From: Whalleya microplaca
Taxonomy: Eukaryota > Ascomycota > Sordariomycetes > Xylariales > Xylariaceae
NCBI GenBank assembly: GCA_022497155.1
Contig: MU385711.1
Coordinates: 1,574,673-1,638,672 of the forward strand
DNA: 64,000 nt
Direction: 5' to 3'
Made by a program: the position numbers and the translations under genes. The notes below the pieces were generated by a model. The model ran no database searches. It had not been told where the DNA came from and saw only the letters and a list, made by a program, of their open reading frames with translations. Each line of letters starts with the position of its first letter. Within the stretch, counting starts at the first letter, position 1. Shown here one piece after another: positions 9,506 to 21,800 of this stretch.

Positions 9506-11563
9506 ATGGCCGCCAGAAAACTGCAGCAAGAGATAGATAAATGCTTCAAGAAGGTCGGCGAAGGATGCGCGGAATTCGACGCAATCTACGAGAAGATCGA
9601 GCAATCGAATAATCCCGCCCAGAAGGAGAAGCTGGAGGACAATCTCAAGCGAGAGATCAAGAAGCTACAGCGGTTGCGCGACCAAATAAAGACATGGGCC
9701 GCCAGCAATGATATTAAGGATAAGGCTCCGCTGCTGGAGCATCGGAGGCTGATAGAGACGGTACGTGAAGGAACTAGATGGTAATCGCATGCTGCCATGT
9801 GATGTAGCTCACCTTTTACCTAGCAAATGGAGCGGTTCAAGGCCGTGGAGAAGGCGATGAAGACTAAGGCCTACTCGAAAGAGGGTCTGTCGGCAGCCGC
9901 CAAGTTGGATCCAAAGGAGCAAGCCAAGATGGAAGCGGGCGAATTCCTAAGTAGCATGGTGGATGAACTTGAGCAGCAAATCGAGGCATTCGAGGCCGAA
10001 GCCGAAACGATACAAGCGTCTATGAAGAAGGGCAAGAACCAATCCGCCAAGGTCGACCGCCTGGCAAATATCGAGCGCATAATCGAACGGCATAAATGGC
10101 ATCAAGGGAAACTAGAGTTAATTCGACGGGCCCTCGACAACGGCGGTGTCGAGACGGAACAAGTCACTGATCTAGAGGAGAGCATTCGCTATTACGTCTC
10201 GGATGGTATGAACGACGATTACATTGAAGACGAAGAGCTCTACGATGACCTTGACCTGCAAGAAGAGGAAGACGCCTTCGGTGTGGCTCAAGAGGGCGAC
10301 CGGGTATCGTCGCAAGATACGCAGTCTATACAGGACGACGTCGTGGACCCAGAAATCAGACCCGCAAGCTTACCCAGTGGAAAGCCGCGAAGTGGCGTCG
10401 ATGCTGCAGCCGCAGCTGGGAGACGGCCTTCTGCGCAACTCAAGTCCCCTCTGCCAACATTGGCTACATTACACAACCCCTTGGCGACTACTACTAATGG
10501 GAGCACTCCTAGTTCTAGCATGAAGCCAGCATCCGTGCCCACGCGGCCAGCTGGGGAGGGCTTGAAGTACGCTTCTGCGGCAGCTGCAGCAGCCGCAAGC
10601 GACAAGAATAATTTGGGCATCGCGCCACTTCCACCACCGCCTGGGTCTCTGCCTATATCCGCCGCCAGTGGTATGTCATCTTTGCCCGCATCTGCGCCGG
10701 CGAGGACAAGTGCTGCCAATTCACCGAGCGCTGCCTTCTTACAACCTGCTCCGTCAGAACAAAGGTCAGGCAACCTATCTGCAGCAACGAGTGCCCCCGA
10801 ATTCAAGGCAGAGCCGAGCACCAGCGCACCGAGTACATCTTCGGCTCCTATATCGAAGAAGCCCGAGAAAGCATCTTCCAAAGCCTTGAGTAAAGCTGTT
10901 GCGGTCGCGGAACCCGCTGAGACGTCAAAGCAAGCAAATGGCGTCTCAAATGGCATCAACCCAATCGAGGAGGAGAAGGAGGAAGAATCGATATACCATC
11001 TCCCGGCTTCCCTGCAGGATTTAGTGGAGTCATTCGAAGTGACCAAGAAGAAAACAATGCCGGTAAACAGCCCGTCTCATCTGCGCATGATGGCAGCTTC
11101 CCAAGCAAACCTGAATGTGCTAGATACCTTCGACTCGGAGCCCGCCAGGACATATAAGCCCGATATTCGATATCCATCAGCCTCGGGGTACCCACAAGAA
11201 CCGCTACCGATATTTGACGACCCTCGGCTGTACTCGCGCATAGAACCGGATACGCTATTTTATGTGTTTTACTATAAGCAGGGAACCTATCAGCAGTACC
11301 TGGCTGCGAAGGCACTGAAAGACCAAAGCTGGCGGTTCCATAAACAGTACCAGACCTGGTTCCAGCGCCACGAAGAGCCAAAGAGCATCACGGAAGAGTT
11401 CGAGCAAGGGACATATCGCTTCTTTGATTACGAGTCGACCTGGTAGGTGCCATTGGCAAACAGCGTTGATTACAGGGCAAGTTTGCTAACGAAGATTTCC
11501 AGGATGAATCGGAGAAAAGCTGACTTCAAGTTTGCTTACCGATTCCTCGAGGACGACGTATGA
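9506..11563 (+). CDS. NOT3: CCR4-NOT complex subunit NOT3/NOT5
   Basis: A subunit of the CCR4-NOT deadenylase complex, which controls mRNA decay and transcription. Deduced exons are 9506..9760, 9824..11442 and 11503..11563, giving 644 aa. The N-terminal ~240 residues are the Not3 coiled-coil domain: [20 protein letters not shown], then the [23 protein letters not shown] heptads and the [12 protein letters not shown] segment. A long Ala/Pro/Ser-rich linker (about 250-480) includes a run of seven alanines. The C-terminal NOT box spans roughly 510-640 ([71 protein letters not shown]). The last intron splits the Trp codon in STW^M, and a GCTAAC branch site supports it. Fungi usually have one such gene serving as both NOT3 and NOT5, so the exact name is a matter of convention. 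Confidence 0.95.
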
Positions 11564-13063
11564 ACGCTTCTTCGTCTGCTCTGCCTGTGTCCCAACACAC
11601 GCACACGCACGTGCGCTCTTCACGCAGGGACTGTGGTCGTTCGGCGGAGTTCTTTGCCTCTCTCCTTTCTGAGGCTGGTGGTATGTATGGCAAATATGCA
11701 GCAGGAGCAAGCCTTGCTGGTACGGGGTGGACACACACGTTTTGAGGTTTCCAAATGGTCACCAATTGTTATAATATCTGTATGAAAAATTCAGGACCGC
11801 CGTGTCTGTCATGACCACGCACACACACACTATTAAGGCGCCTTTTTGGTTTTTTTGGTTCGCTTGCTTTGTTGACTACTTGTCACGTTTATTTCCGTGC
11901 ACGCAGAGTGAATTGTGGCCAGGTCGTAGTTTCCTCCTACTAAGCACTTTACTTGAATGTCTATTCTTCAGAGGTTGAGAAACCCGGAGGATGAAGATAG
12001 ATCTGGTTTTTGGGGCTACACCGTGCAGTCACTAATAATGGTCAAAGGTCCAACTTACCATGGATAAAGCATCCAGGAGATTTATTACTCAGCGCTCTAT
12101 GAACCGGCCACATGGAGAAACAATATTGTTTCTCGGTGTGTCTAGTTGAGGCGATCAACATTGGAGGTTTCGGTCAGCCTATCGGATGTCTTCCTAGCTT
12201 AGGTAGTATTAGGTACCAAGAGGCTGGATGAGGTAGTAGTCGGCTGGATGCAGAATAGAGTTGCGGAGGCTCTAACTGCATATAACCTACCTAGTGGTTG
12301 CGAGTGTTGCCAAATTGCTGCATAGTCGACAACCGGAGTACTGCACAGTTGAGATGCGGGATCGCTCCGATAATAGAGTTCAGCGCTGGCGCCCGAACGC
12401 TATGTCCACGGCGTGTCCCGATCTCATTTGCTGGGCCTGACAAATACCCCAGGCAAGCCACCCGAGTTCGCTGCACTTATACCACGCGTGACTGGATTCT
12501 GAGAATAACCGGGCACGGCCGCAAGGTCAAGCGGTGTCGATTCGGCCGGCGCCAGCTCCAGTTCTTGGATTCCCCGTTTCCCGTCCTCTGACTCGGCGCT
12601 GACTCGTCGGCGGCATGATGCGTTCCACGTCGGCTCGCCAATCATGCCTATCAACGTTGCCTCTGCATGGGTCTAGTGACCTTTCCTGCCAGCCAGCTTA
12701 CAGGAGCCTTCCCCCCTCCACAAGCACCACACAGTAAACTTCACGGAGGCAGTAGTACGGATCGGGTTTTGTTGCTTTCGAGAGAAGGTGAGGAAACACA
12801 AATCCTTGTATTTTCCTCCACATACGTATCTCTGTCTCAAAGGAGACATAGCAAGAGCTATACCAGGTGCATAGATCTATATACTCGTTCAACTTTTAAT
12901 AGCTATTTCCCGGTTCATCCGTCTTCGTCCCTACCATTGACCCTTTCTATAATATATCGATCTCACCAATTTAAAATTCCGAACCCCCCACCCAACCTAG
13001 TTAGGCAGTTTCATAGTTCAGTACGTAGGTAAAGACTCGAATCGCTCGTCCCCAGGTTCCAAA
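11564..13063. other. Intergenic region, NOT3 / GH127
   Basis: About 1.5 kb with a short CA microsatellite near the NOT3 3' end and a pyrimidine-rich leader before 13064. ORFs of 60-121 codons here look non-coding. No RNA gene was recognised. Confidence 0.5.
11817..11830. repeat. Short (AC)n microsatellite
   Basis: An AC-dinucleotide tract, interrupted once by G, lies in the region just downstream of NOT3. A similar CA run occurs at about 48855-48868. Confidence 0.8.
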
Positions 13064-15479
13064 ATGTCCCACCCGCAGACCCTCTTCACACAGACGTCCT
13101 TCCACGGGCCCTCGCTCCTCCGCTCGCGGCGGACGACGGTGGCGCGGTCGACGGTGAAGGCGCAGCTGCGCAAGCTGAAGGACACGGGGCGCTACGACTG
13201 CTTCAACCTCAAGTGGCAGCCCGTGTACGACGACAAGTCGCGGTGGCCGGCGCCGCCGTCGCTCTACTGGGACAGCGACGTCGCCAAGTGGCTCGAGGGC
13301 GCCTGCTACCTGCTCGCCGAGGAGTACGACGCCGAGGTCGACGCCGCCGTCCGCGAGATCGCCGACATGATCCGCGGCGCGCAGCAGGACGATGGGTATC
13401 TGAATGTGTATTTTACCGTTATCGAGCCGGACAAGCGGTGGTCCAATATTCGGGACCAGCATGAACTGTGAGTTTCCGTCCGTTGCGTTCTCATCTGAGC
13501 CCAGTCAGTCAGCAAGCATTGCGGTGACGTGATGGGATGAAATTCCACCGGGGGCTCGGGAGTATCCGGTAGGCACCCAGACGGTCAGCTGACGGATCCG
13601 CCGTCGTCTAGATACAATGCCGGCCACCTGATCGAGGCGGCGCTGGCGCACAGCAACTACTACAAGAACGACTTCCTGGTCAAGCCGATCGAGAAGTACG
13701 TCAAGCTGATCCGCTCGGTCTTCGGCCCGGAGCCCGATCGCAGGCACGCGTATCCGGGACATCCGGAGACCGAGCTCGCGCTGCTCCGCCTGTACACGGC
13801 GACGGGGAACCAGGACGCGTATGAGCTTGCCAGGTACTTCGTCGAGGAGCGGGGAAATCCGAAGGGCCAGGATGGTATGCTGTACTAGTGAGTAATATCT
13901 CGAGTCATTTATGTCCTCCTCTGGCCTGTTTCAGGGGCCTATGATTCCCTCGGAGGTTTACTCGGGAGACAAAAGGCTCTCGGTACGATTATTAGAACTT
14001 CCGAAGATCCGTAAGTCTGCTTTGAAGGAGAAATTACTGACTCCGGATGCTGCAGTGAGTGGGAGCGGCAGCAACGAGGCGACAGCCCCTGGAAGCGGCC
14101 TGACAGTTATTGGATGCACGATACTCACTGGTATAACCAGGCGCACAAGCCAATCCTCGAGCAGGAGTCTGTTGAGGGTCATGCGGTCAGGGCAATGTAC
14201 CTTCTCACAGGGGTGGCTGATCTGCTGTGTCTGGACGAACTAGGCGTAAAGTCTTATGAGCACAGGGATAAGTATTTCGAGGCTTTGACTAGATTGTGGA
14301 ATAACATGGTCGACAAGAAGATGTCTCTGACGGGCGGAATTGGGTCTATGTACCAATGGGAAGGCTTCGGTATTGATTACTTCTTACCGCAGAGCTCGGA
14401 TGAGGGCGGCTGTTATAATGAGACTTGTGCGTCCATTGGCGTGATTATGCTAGCAGAGCGCCTGTTGCATCTGGACCTAAATTCCAAGTACGCCGACATC
14501 ATGGAGTTGTGTTTATACAACGCCGTCATGACGGGATTGAGCCTCGAAGGGAAGGCTTTCACATATGTGAACCAGCTAGCAAGCTCAGAATCCGACAAGA
14601 GCCAGCGAGAGGAGTGGTTTGATACCTCCTGCTGCCCGCCGAATGTTACGCGGCTTTTCGGCAGTATTGGGGGATATATATGGGACTACGGAGGCACGGG
14701 GAAAGATGTCTTCGTCAACGTGCATTTATATGCCACGGCCGAGGTTACATTCCAAGTTGGCGAGCAGCAGATAGTGCTAGAACAGAAGTCGAACTGGCCC
14801 TGGGAAGGAAACATATTATTCCAGCTGCAAGCGCCGGAATCTGCCAACGTTACCCTCAGGTTAAGGATTCCCGCTTGGGCTCGTAAACAATATACGGTAT
14901 GTCACCCTGCAATGCTTGATAAATACCATCCAGTAGTGGTCGATATTTAAGTGTTCTTCACGAGTGTGTCTCTAACGTGTCTCTCGACAGCTCACACCGA
15001 GCTGCAAAACAGCAAAGCTCGAAAACGGCTATCTATCTCTCCCGCCATCCTACACGTCAGTAAACCAGGCCTTCTCCCTTGATATCCATGGGTTCGAGCC
15101 TCGCTATCTCTCTCCGCATCCATACACGAACCAGCGCACGCTGACGCTGGCTCGCGGGCCCCTCATCTATTGCGTCGAGGATGTCGACAACCCATGGGAA
15201 CAAGACCACTTCCGCAATGTCGGACTTCGGTCCGACTCCAAGATCTCCGAAGAAGAAGCAGAGATCAAAGAGTTCAGCGAGCGATACATTGCCCTACGCT
15301 CGGTTGGCTGGGTTCGTAAGATGGATGATTGGGCCCAGAGGGACGCCGGCGTCGAACCTGGTGCATGTCTCTCGCAAATGGAGGAGGCGGAACAGAGGGA
15401 GCTTAATTTTATTCCGTATTTTCTCCGCGCGAATAGGGGAGGCAAGGGGCATATGCGGGTAGGCCTTCTCAGACATTGA
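13064..15479 (+). CDS. GH127 (DUF1680) glycoside hydrolase, beta-L-arabinofuranosidase-like
   Basis: Probably a retaining glycosidase acting on beta-L-arabinofuranosides or related plant or glycoprotein sugars. Deduced exons are 13064..13467, 13612..13887, 14056..14896 and 14991..15479, giving 669 aa, the normal length. It has the (alpha/alpha)6 signature (YWDSDVAKWLEGACYLL, YNAGHLIEAALAH, SLTGGIGSMYQWEGFG). The metal and nucleophile residues known from bacterial HypBA1 are visible: Glu and Cys in CYNETCAS (14411-14428) and the adjacent cysteines in SCCPPNVTRL (14630-14635). The C-terminal beta-domain contains LRLRIPAWA and a RTLTLARGPLIYCVED strand. There is no signal peptide, so the enzyme is probably intracellular and works on imported oligosaccharides. 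The last residues (MRVGLLRH) differ from the usual MRVW-type end, so a missed final intron at the GTAGGC near 15459 is possible. Confidence 0.88.
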
Positions 15480-16862
15480 GAGTGCGCGTTATAAACGCAC
15501 ACTTTATGTAAATCTACCAAGGGAGTACATGTAGTAGTATAGAGGATAAGTTAAACCCCGTTGACTTACTTACATTCACCCGTGGTGTTATTTGAAGTAT
15601 AAACCACGGCGAAGGTATGACCACGACTGAGAAAGAAAGTGTTTGTGAGCAAGATGATGTGAAGATAGCGTCGTTGTAGGGGTGATAATATGATGCAGGC
15701 CTGCTCCCATGAAAGTATTCTAATCCGTAGCTTACATTGCAATGTCCACACCGGATTTACCTTTAACTTCACGTAGTACGGTGGCTTTCTCACTGATGAA
15801 TGCCTTGTAAGCCTCGCAGGTACTTAAGTCTTACATACAGAATTCGGTATCGCCTAGTTAGGGTGCCTTATTATCGCTAATGGGGTACCAATTGCATTGT
15901 TGTGCAAACCTATACACTATGCAGCTATGTCACTTTCTTCTGTCAAATCTGACTGACGCTTTAACTCAATAACATGCTCGAGTCGCCAGAAAGGGCTTTA
16001 TCGTGAGTATTACTTACTATGAAGTGAGTTGGCCAGACACAGTCCTCTAGGTCACTGAGAAATCAACTGCATTTCCATGAGGCACTGATGAAGCTTGCGT
16101 ATTAATTTATAAGTGGTGACGTAACAATACGCTCGTGGGCATAGGTATTCGAATGTGGATAGGTGTATGAATGGTACTAGGAAATAGATAGCAAAGCAGC
16201 AATCTCAGGAATGAAGGCATAACTCACTTATGAGTTGAAATCCGGAGTCTACGGCACAGCACCTTAGTGCTTACTCGAGCAGCTAATAAGGGAGGATGTC
16301 TACCCCAGACTCCCCTCAACCCTTGATCCAATGATGATTTCTGTCCAGTCCATGGGTAACAGCCCTGATATGGTCGTTATTTCATCCACACCGCAACTAT
16401 GCGCCAATAGCTGAACTGCTAGGCTGCTAGCTGGAACTGCGGAGCACGTTGAGGCTAATTACATATATACAATTGGTCTTAAGATGACGGGTAACTTTGT
16501 AATAAGTCCGGCATGCGAGAAGACCTGAGTTACGTATACTTTCATGCCTTTCAGGCCTGACTAATTGTCTAATATTGCACTTTGCACATTGCTTCGGCCT
16601 TTTATTCCTCCTTTTATTATATTCTCATACATGTATTATATCATTTTTCGTCATGCTTAGCGGCTACTTCATTAGCGTTGATAGCTGTGCGGTACTCATG
16701 TCTAAATAATATGAAAGAGAGAAAGCTGATGATATCTAGTATCTAATATTTCGAGCGGCTTGTAACATTTTCTCCCATCTACTTTCCAAAATACCAAGTC
16801 CACGCACTTAGTCAGCTTCACGATTGCTATTCATGTAAGCACTTCTGAAGGGCATTATTGTT
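15480..16862. other. AT-rich gene-free stretch
   Basis: About 1.4 kb downstream of GH127 with many stops in every frame. No gene, RNA or mobile element was recognised. Confidence 0.5.
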
Positions 16863-17670
16863 CACGATTTCGAGAGACTCCATAGGCAGTATGGGCCGAT
16901 CTTACGTATTGAGCCAAACGAAGTCACTTTTGCTCAACTAGAGGCTTGGGTCGATATCTTCCAACTTCGCCCAGATCACCAACAGTTCTTGAAAGACTCT
17001 GCTGACAACCGCTGGGAGCGAGACCACTGCCACTGCCACTGCGTTGTCGGGGACTCTGAACTATTCAGTGAACAACCAAGACAAGCTTGCTATCCTAGTA
17101 CAGGAGATACGGCAGAGTTTCCAGAACGACGGTGAAACAACCCTTGATTTTCAACGAAATCTCCCATATCTCAATGCTACTCTTGACGAACGGTTGAGAC
17201 TCTGTCCACCAATCTCATGGGTACTTCCTAGAAGAGTACCTACGGGTGGTGATACTGTATGTGGGATATGGCTCCTGGAAGATGTGAGTCAAAATAATCC
17301 TTGTGTGAAGCTGATTGCTTCTGACATTTCAATTTGTCAGACTCCGGTTTCGATTCAAGCGTATACTATGAACCGCGATCCAGCCTACTTCCATTCTGCT
17401 GCATCTTTTCCTCCGGAACGTTGGCTCCCTGAAGCTGGAACAAACCCGGAGTCCCATTTTGTCAAAGACCAGCGCGAAGCCATCCAACAATTCAGTGTCG
17501 GGCCACGATCTTGTTTGGGTCAACATCTTGCGTGGGCGGAGATGCGACTTATCCTTACAAAGCTGCTGTGAGAGTTTGATTCCGAAGCAATTGAAGAGAG
17601 GAAGTTGAGGTAAAAGGAGCTGCGAACATTCTTGCTTGTTGAGAAGAAGCCTGTTGAAGTGAGAATAAAG
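16863..17670 (+). pseudogene. Cytochrome P450 pseudogene with internal deletion
   Basis: Two P450 pieces lie end to end in different frames. The first (16863 to about 17000) holds the N-terminal region FERLHRQYGPILRIEPNEVTF, with QLEAWVDIFQ. The second begins at 17011 with the I-helix AGSETTATA and continues through the K-helix (LNATLDERLRLCPPI), the PERW region (FPPERWLPEAG) and the heme loop FSVGPRSCLGQHLAWAEMRL, which keeps its Cys. A 57-nt intron at 17284..17340 is a multiple of three and stop-free. Everything between the C-terminal end of the first piece and the I-helix, roughly 150-200 residues, is missing at a junction near 17000-17010. In-frame stops follow the heme region (TGA about 17569, TAA about 17611), with a degraded LLVEKKPVEVRI tail. 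The pieces resemble fungal secondary-metabolism P450s. The gene is not functional as it stands. Confidence 0.85.
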
Positions 17671-18009
17671 TTAAGAAGTAACACACTAGCAGAGTAGACC
17701 ATAACACACAATATTAGCGGAGCTGTACCCCTTTATAACGCCACTATCGCATCCAAACCTGACAGTAATCTGAGAAAGTGGTCAAGGTATAATCCCCAAA
17801 TTAAATACGCCACCATCATCGTGTTTACGAACCGTCGATTGACCGGCTCGTTCTATCTATGAAGGGTGAATATTAAATGGACACCAGAAGCTTATCTCCA
17901 TCCACCTTGTTCGGCACCAAAAATCCAGTATGGGAGCACAATGGTGGTAAGTCTTTCCACCAAAGCCCATATTCACAGAGACGTATATGAAACCTCAAGA
18001 TGGCAAAGT

Positions 18010-18790
18010 ATTCTTAGTATCGTTTTTGAGCTTATCAAAACAATTCATCTAGAGCACGGCTAGGTCTACATTACTGGTCGTTGTGAGGAGAAGGCACAAC
18101 AGGAGATCAAAGATATTTAGAGTACCATATCCTCTACCAAATGCGGTATTGAATTCTTGTCACTTTGAATCAGATGATCTATCTAGCACCAGAGCTTCCA
18201 TAGAGGCGTCTAAAGCTAAATAATCGAAAACGACGTCTTGTGGAACAATGCCGGTGTATCCCAACAGCCGTCGGCAGTGTTTTAGACCAAGGCGTTGAGC
18301 TCTAGTTTGCGACTGGCTGTCTCAGGCCATATAATTTTGCTCAATTCCTCCTGCCTCCCCTTTAAGCAACCTCTATAGTGAATGCGGACGACGCCGACTC
18401 TGTTCGCGTGGTTCAGGTTTAGGCTTGCAGCTAAGTGGCCGAACTCCTAACGCCGCCTAAGATAAAACTCGAGACTACGTCAATTCTTTAGCAGGGAGTA
18501 TGTTTCTGCCAGCGGAGCTCGCGTGACAATATGGTCCCTCGAACACCGTCGTTGGCGTAGCTCTGATTCTAGGAGCAGCGGCCACAAATGACTTGCGGTA
18601 CACGCCGTGGATAGAATGCTTTGCATGGCTGCTGTTGTATACACCATAGGTGATAGCCCTAATAAAGCTTCATACTGGGCTATCGATGGACATAACTATG
18701 GAGAAGAACAGGTGATATGCCGTGTCCTGGAGCAGGATTATGCAAGATGTTAGGGAGGACCTCCTCAATGTGATAGTCTTGGTGGAAGAT
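18010..18790 (+). pseudogene. Short-chain dehydrogenase/reductase pseudogene
   Basis: Scattered stops and frameshifts interrupt a recognisable fungal SDR with a Rossmann fold. In order: a SIVFELIK segment matching the usual GIGFELVK helix (about 18016), VYITGRCEEKAQQEI (about 18062), WNNAGVS with the conserved NNAG motif (about 18245), QGVEL-stop-FATGCLRPYNFAQFLLP (about 18290), SVRVV, VAELLTPP, and near the end GLSMDITMEKN plus VSWSRIMQDVREDLL (about 18685-18770). At least ten stop codons fall in otherwise matching segments, many of them TAG or TAA where Gln would be expected. That fits C-to-T mutation such as RIP. It lies about 400 bp from the P450 pseudogene in the same orientation. Confidence 0.75.
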
Positions 18791-18830
18791 AGGGGATCTG
18801 GTGGGGACGAAGGCATTTGGTGATTTCTGT

Positions 18831-21800
18831 GCTAAAGAAACACATGGCGATTGTTGACACCAGAGTTCCTCTTCTAGGCTGATTCTCTGGCTCTTTAATG
18901 TTCACCTTCTCTGATATTGATAAAGCATATAGTTTTCTACAGACATGGGAACATACAAGGCGTTTCCCTATTCCAATCTGAATTTTTACCCAGAAAGGGG
19001 TACTCGAGTAGTAACCGATCAAGTAACCTCGTTAGATGCTGTGTTTAACAAATTGAACATAAGACAGATCAGAGACAAGTTCCTTGGCGCTGGCTATGGA
19101 GGGGCGATTGCTCTGGTGCTCAGTGACAAGAAATGGACTAAGCTGGCTTGCCCAATCATCTATTGCGGCTAACTATTGGGCACTCCTCTTCAGAGACTTT
19201 TTCGGGCACCGGGGAACTCTGGAAACTGTATGGCTCCTGATGCTTGGCAGGGACTGCCACTTTGATAGATTCTCGGACATCTAAAGGTGTGTTTCCCTCG
19301 AGTACCTAGTAAAGTCTGTGAATCATGTCTTTCGCTTGTAAAATTATTAGTCTAACCATATTCTAACCCTAGGATGTCTGCCTAGAGCTAGTTCGTTATG
19401 ATTACAGCTCAGCCTTTATTAGTGACTCAATTGTTCAACCTAACTAAAAGGTTAGGTAGCAATAGGCAACCATAGCTGCAAGTTTTGTGCACAAAGTACA
19501 TGTTAACTAATGCTTAAAGAGATTAAATGGACACCTGAGTTTCTCTGAGGAAGCCCATTTATTCCTGAAGAGTTGTCAGTTACTAATGTAGGCTAACTCA
19601 TTGTCGCCCAAACCTTATCGCTAGACAAGTGAGATGTTTGAGAAAAGGGAAACTTTCTACCAAAGCTTAGAATACACTGAAGAACAGAATAAATAGGGAA
19701 TGCCACTGATGATGATAGTGATATGGGTTAGGTCCCTATTGAGTGATTCCATTTTGTCCAGGGTATCGCAATCACACCAGTAAGCATTAGGACAATCGGA
19801 AGAACTAAGATATCAATGTCAAGGCGATATGTACCCAAACTTAGAACTACACCGAGGCATATGCCTAGCTGTACCTAACCATTTAACGCTTAGCCATTTG
19901 CAAGTTGTGCTCCCATTCGGTACCGAAAGCCAAGTCTATGCCAGAATAACCCAATTGAAAGTGAAGCAACATCGGCTCCACTTGACTTAATCTCGAAGTT
20001 CCCGGACCAATGAGACTCAACGAGACTCAACGTCATTTCTATTCGTGGCAGTTGAGAGTTGAAGTTAGGGGAGGCGCATATCAGAACTTAATTCAGTACA
20101 GGAGAATAGAGTTCACAACGTCCAGCCTTGCCTGCCTGAACTCTTGGCCGTTACATCTAATCTGTCTTTCATTTATATGCATCCATTCATACTTACGTTG
20201 GCGATGCGGCATGATAAGCTTGCCCTATGATAGCTATCGCCCCAACCGCAAACGAAGGGGATGTAAGTGGAACCAATGTTGTGTTGCCAGCCCAGCATCA
20301 AATATGCATAGCTGCCAGATAGATGCCCAACAGCTATCTTTTTGTACTTAATGTAGAAGTTGCCTACTTTCCTTCAAAACTACGCTACAATGTGGTGATG
20401 ACACGTACTTCGACCGAATCATCATCCTAAGAGATGACTCTCTTCTTGCTCGAGACATGTCTTACTGCAGATCGGTGAGCCATTATCTTTGGTTCCTGCA
20501 TTATCATTCTGAGGGCTGAAGAATGAAACACTGTTGATGGGCGGTCGCATGGTGCAGTGCAGACCACAAGCGAAAACCGAAGACTGGAAATGCAGGGAGA
20601 TGCAGGACTGAGATGTATATGACTCTTCAAGCAAGATGCAGTCCACATCTCAGCCTTGCAGGCCTTGTCCCTCACGATCTTGATCGGTCTGCTCAGCTCG
20701 CCGGCCTTCCCAAAACGGATTTCGGTGATGCTGGACATCCGACCAGGTGGACACAGCTGTAAATGCTGTGAATTCGCTAAGCAGCCTCACTTCTCCCCTC
20801 TCCCTCAACAATCCTTTTACCGATGAATACGCGCTTCTGGGGCGCGGACTGGGATTTGATGAACTTCGGCACTATGGCGCATAATGGCATTTCGCGTTCC
20901 GTATCTGAAAACGGGAATGGGAGGGGGGAGGCTCTTAGGCAGCCAAGGCAAACAGAGCTATGAGTTGGCAAGGCGGTTCACCGGGCGGACCAGTCCGCCT
21001 GAATAAAATGGGTTGCACTGAGCTATGAAACTGTCTTCTCATTCGATGATTTCGCCTTAGTCGAAGATGGACAACCACGCGTTAGTGGCTGTGCCATACA
21101 GCAGACCAGGTTCCGACGACATCGGACGTTGCACCATTTTTCGAAAAGCCAAAGTTGACCTCATTTCCAATCACGACCTGAAGGACTACATTGAAAATGC
21201 AAGGGCTATGATGTTGTACTTGGATGAAAAGATGGAGTTTACTCCGCGATCTTACTTGGACGGACTTCGGAACGTTGCTGGATGAGTCTACATATCTACT
21301 ACCTATCACTGTCAACTCTAGCTGCATCTACCAATCCTAGCTCGCTACCTCACACCAAGACTGCTGGGTTGCTGACGTCTTTCCACATGCTTTGCTGCCC
21401 TATCCGTCAGCCCTATTAAGCAGCAGCAAGCTGCAAACCTGCAGTGTGGATCTTGCCTGATCTGAGGCCCTTGATAGCTAAGTCATGCTTCTCGAGGCTC
21501 GTGGCCAAAGCCTCGTCTCTGCCACACCGAAATCCTTAACTGTTTGTCTCATGTGAGATAGTCCATGGCGCTTTCCTTAGCTATGCGGGATGAGGTTCTA
21601 GAACAGGTCTCATGTTTCGCGTCTATACCATACACCCCATCCTTCGCGTAAGCGGAGGCCTCGGGTGGCTTTGTGGTCGTTCGTTTACTATCATGGAGCT
21701 TGTGGAGCTCTATCCTAGGTTATGATCCCAGCTTTCGTAAACATGCGCTATCGTCTATCGTTCACCACTGATTTCTTGCATCTTAATACACCGTCGACAG

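Noticed and set aside
10288..11046. 252-codon minus-strand ORF inside NOT3
   Set aside because: Antisense of the Ala/Pro/Ser-rich NOT3 linker; low complexity and no motif of its own.
18945..19172. A GAGYGGAIAL loop suggesting an FAD or NAD-binding protein
   Set aside because: Only about 15 residues resemble a nucleotide-binding loop, and no second motif follows in any frame.
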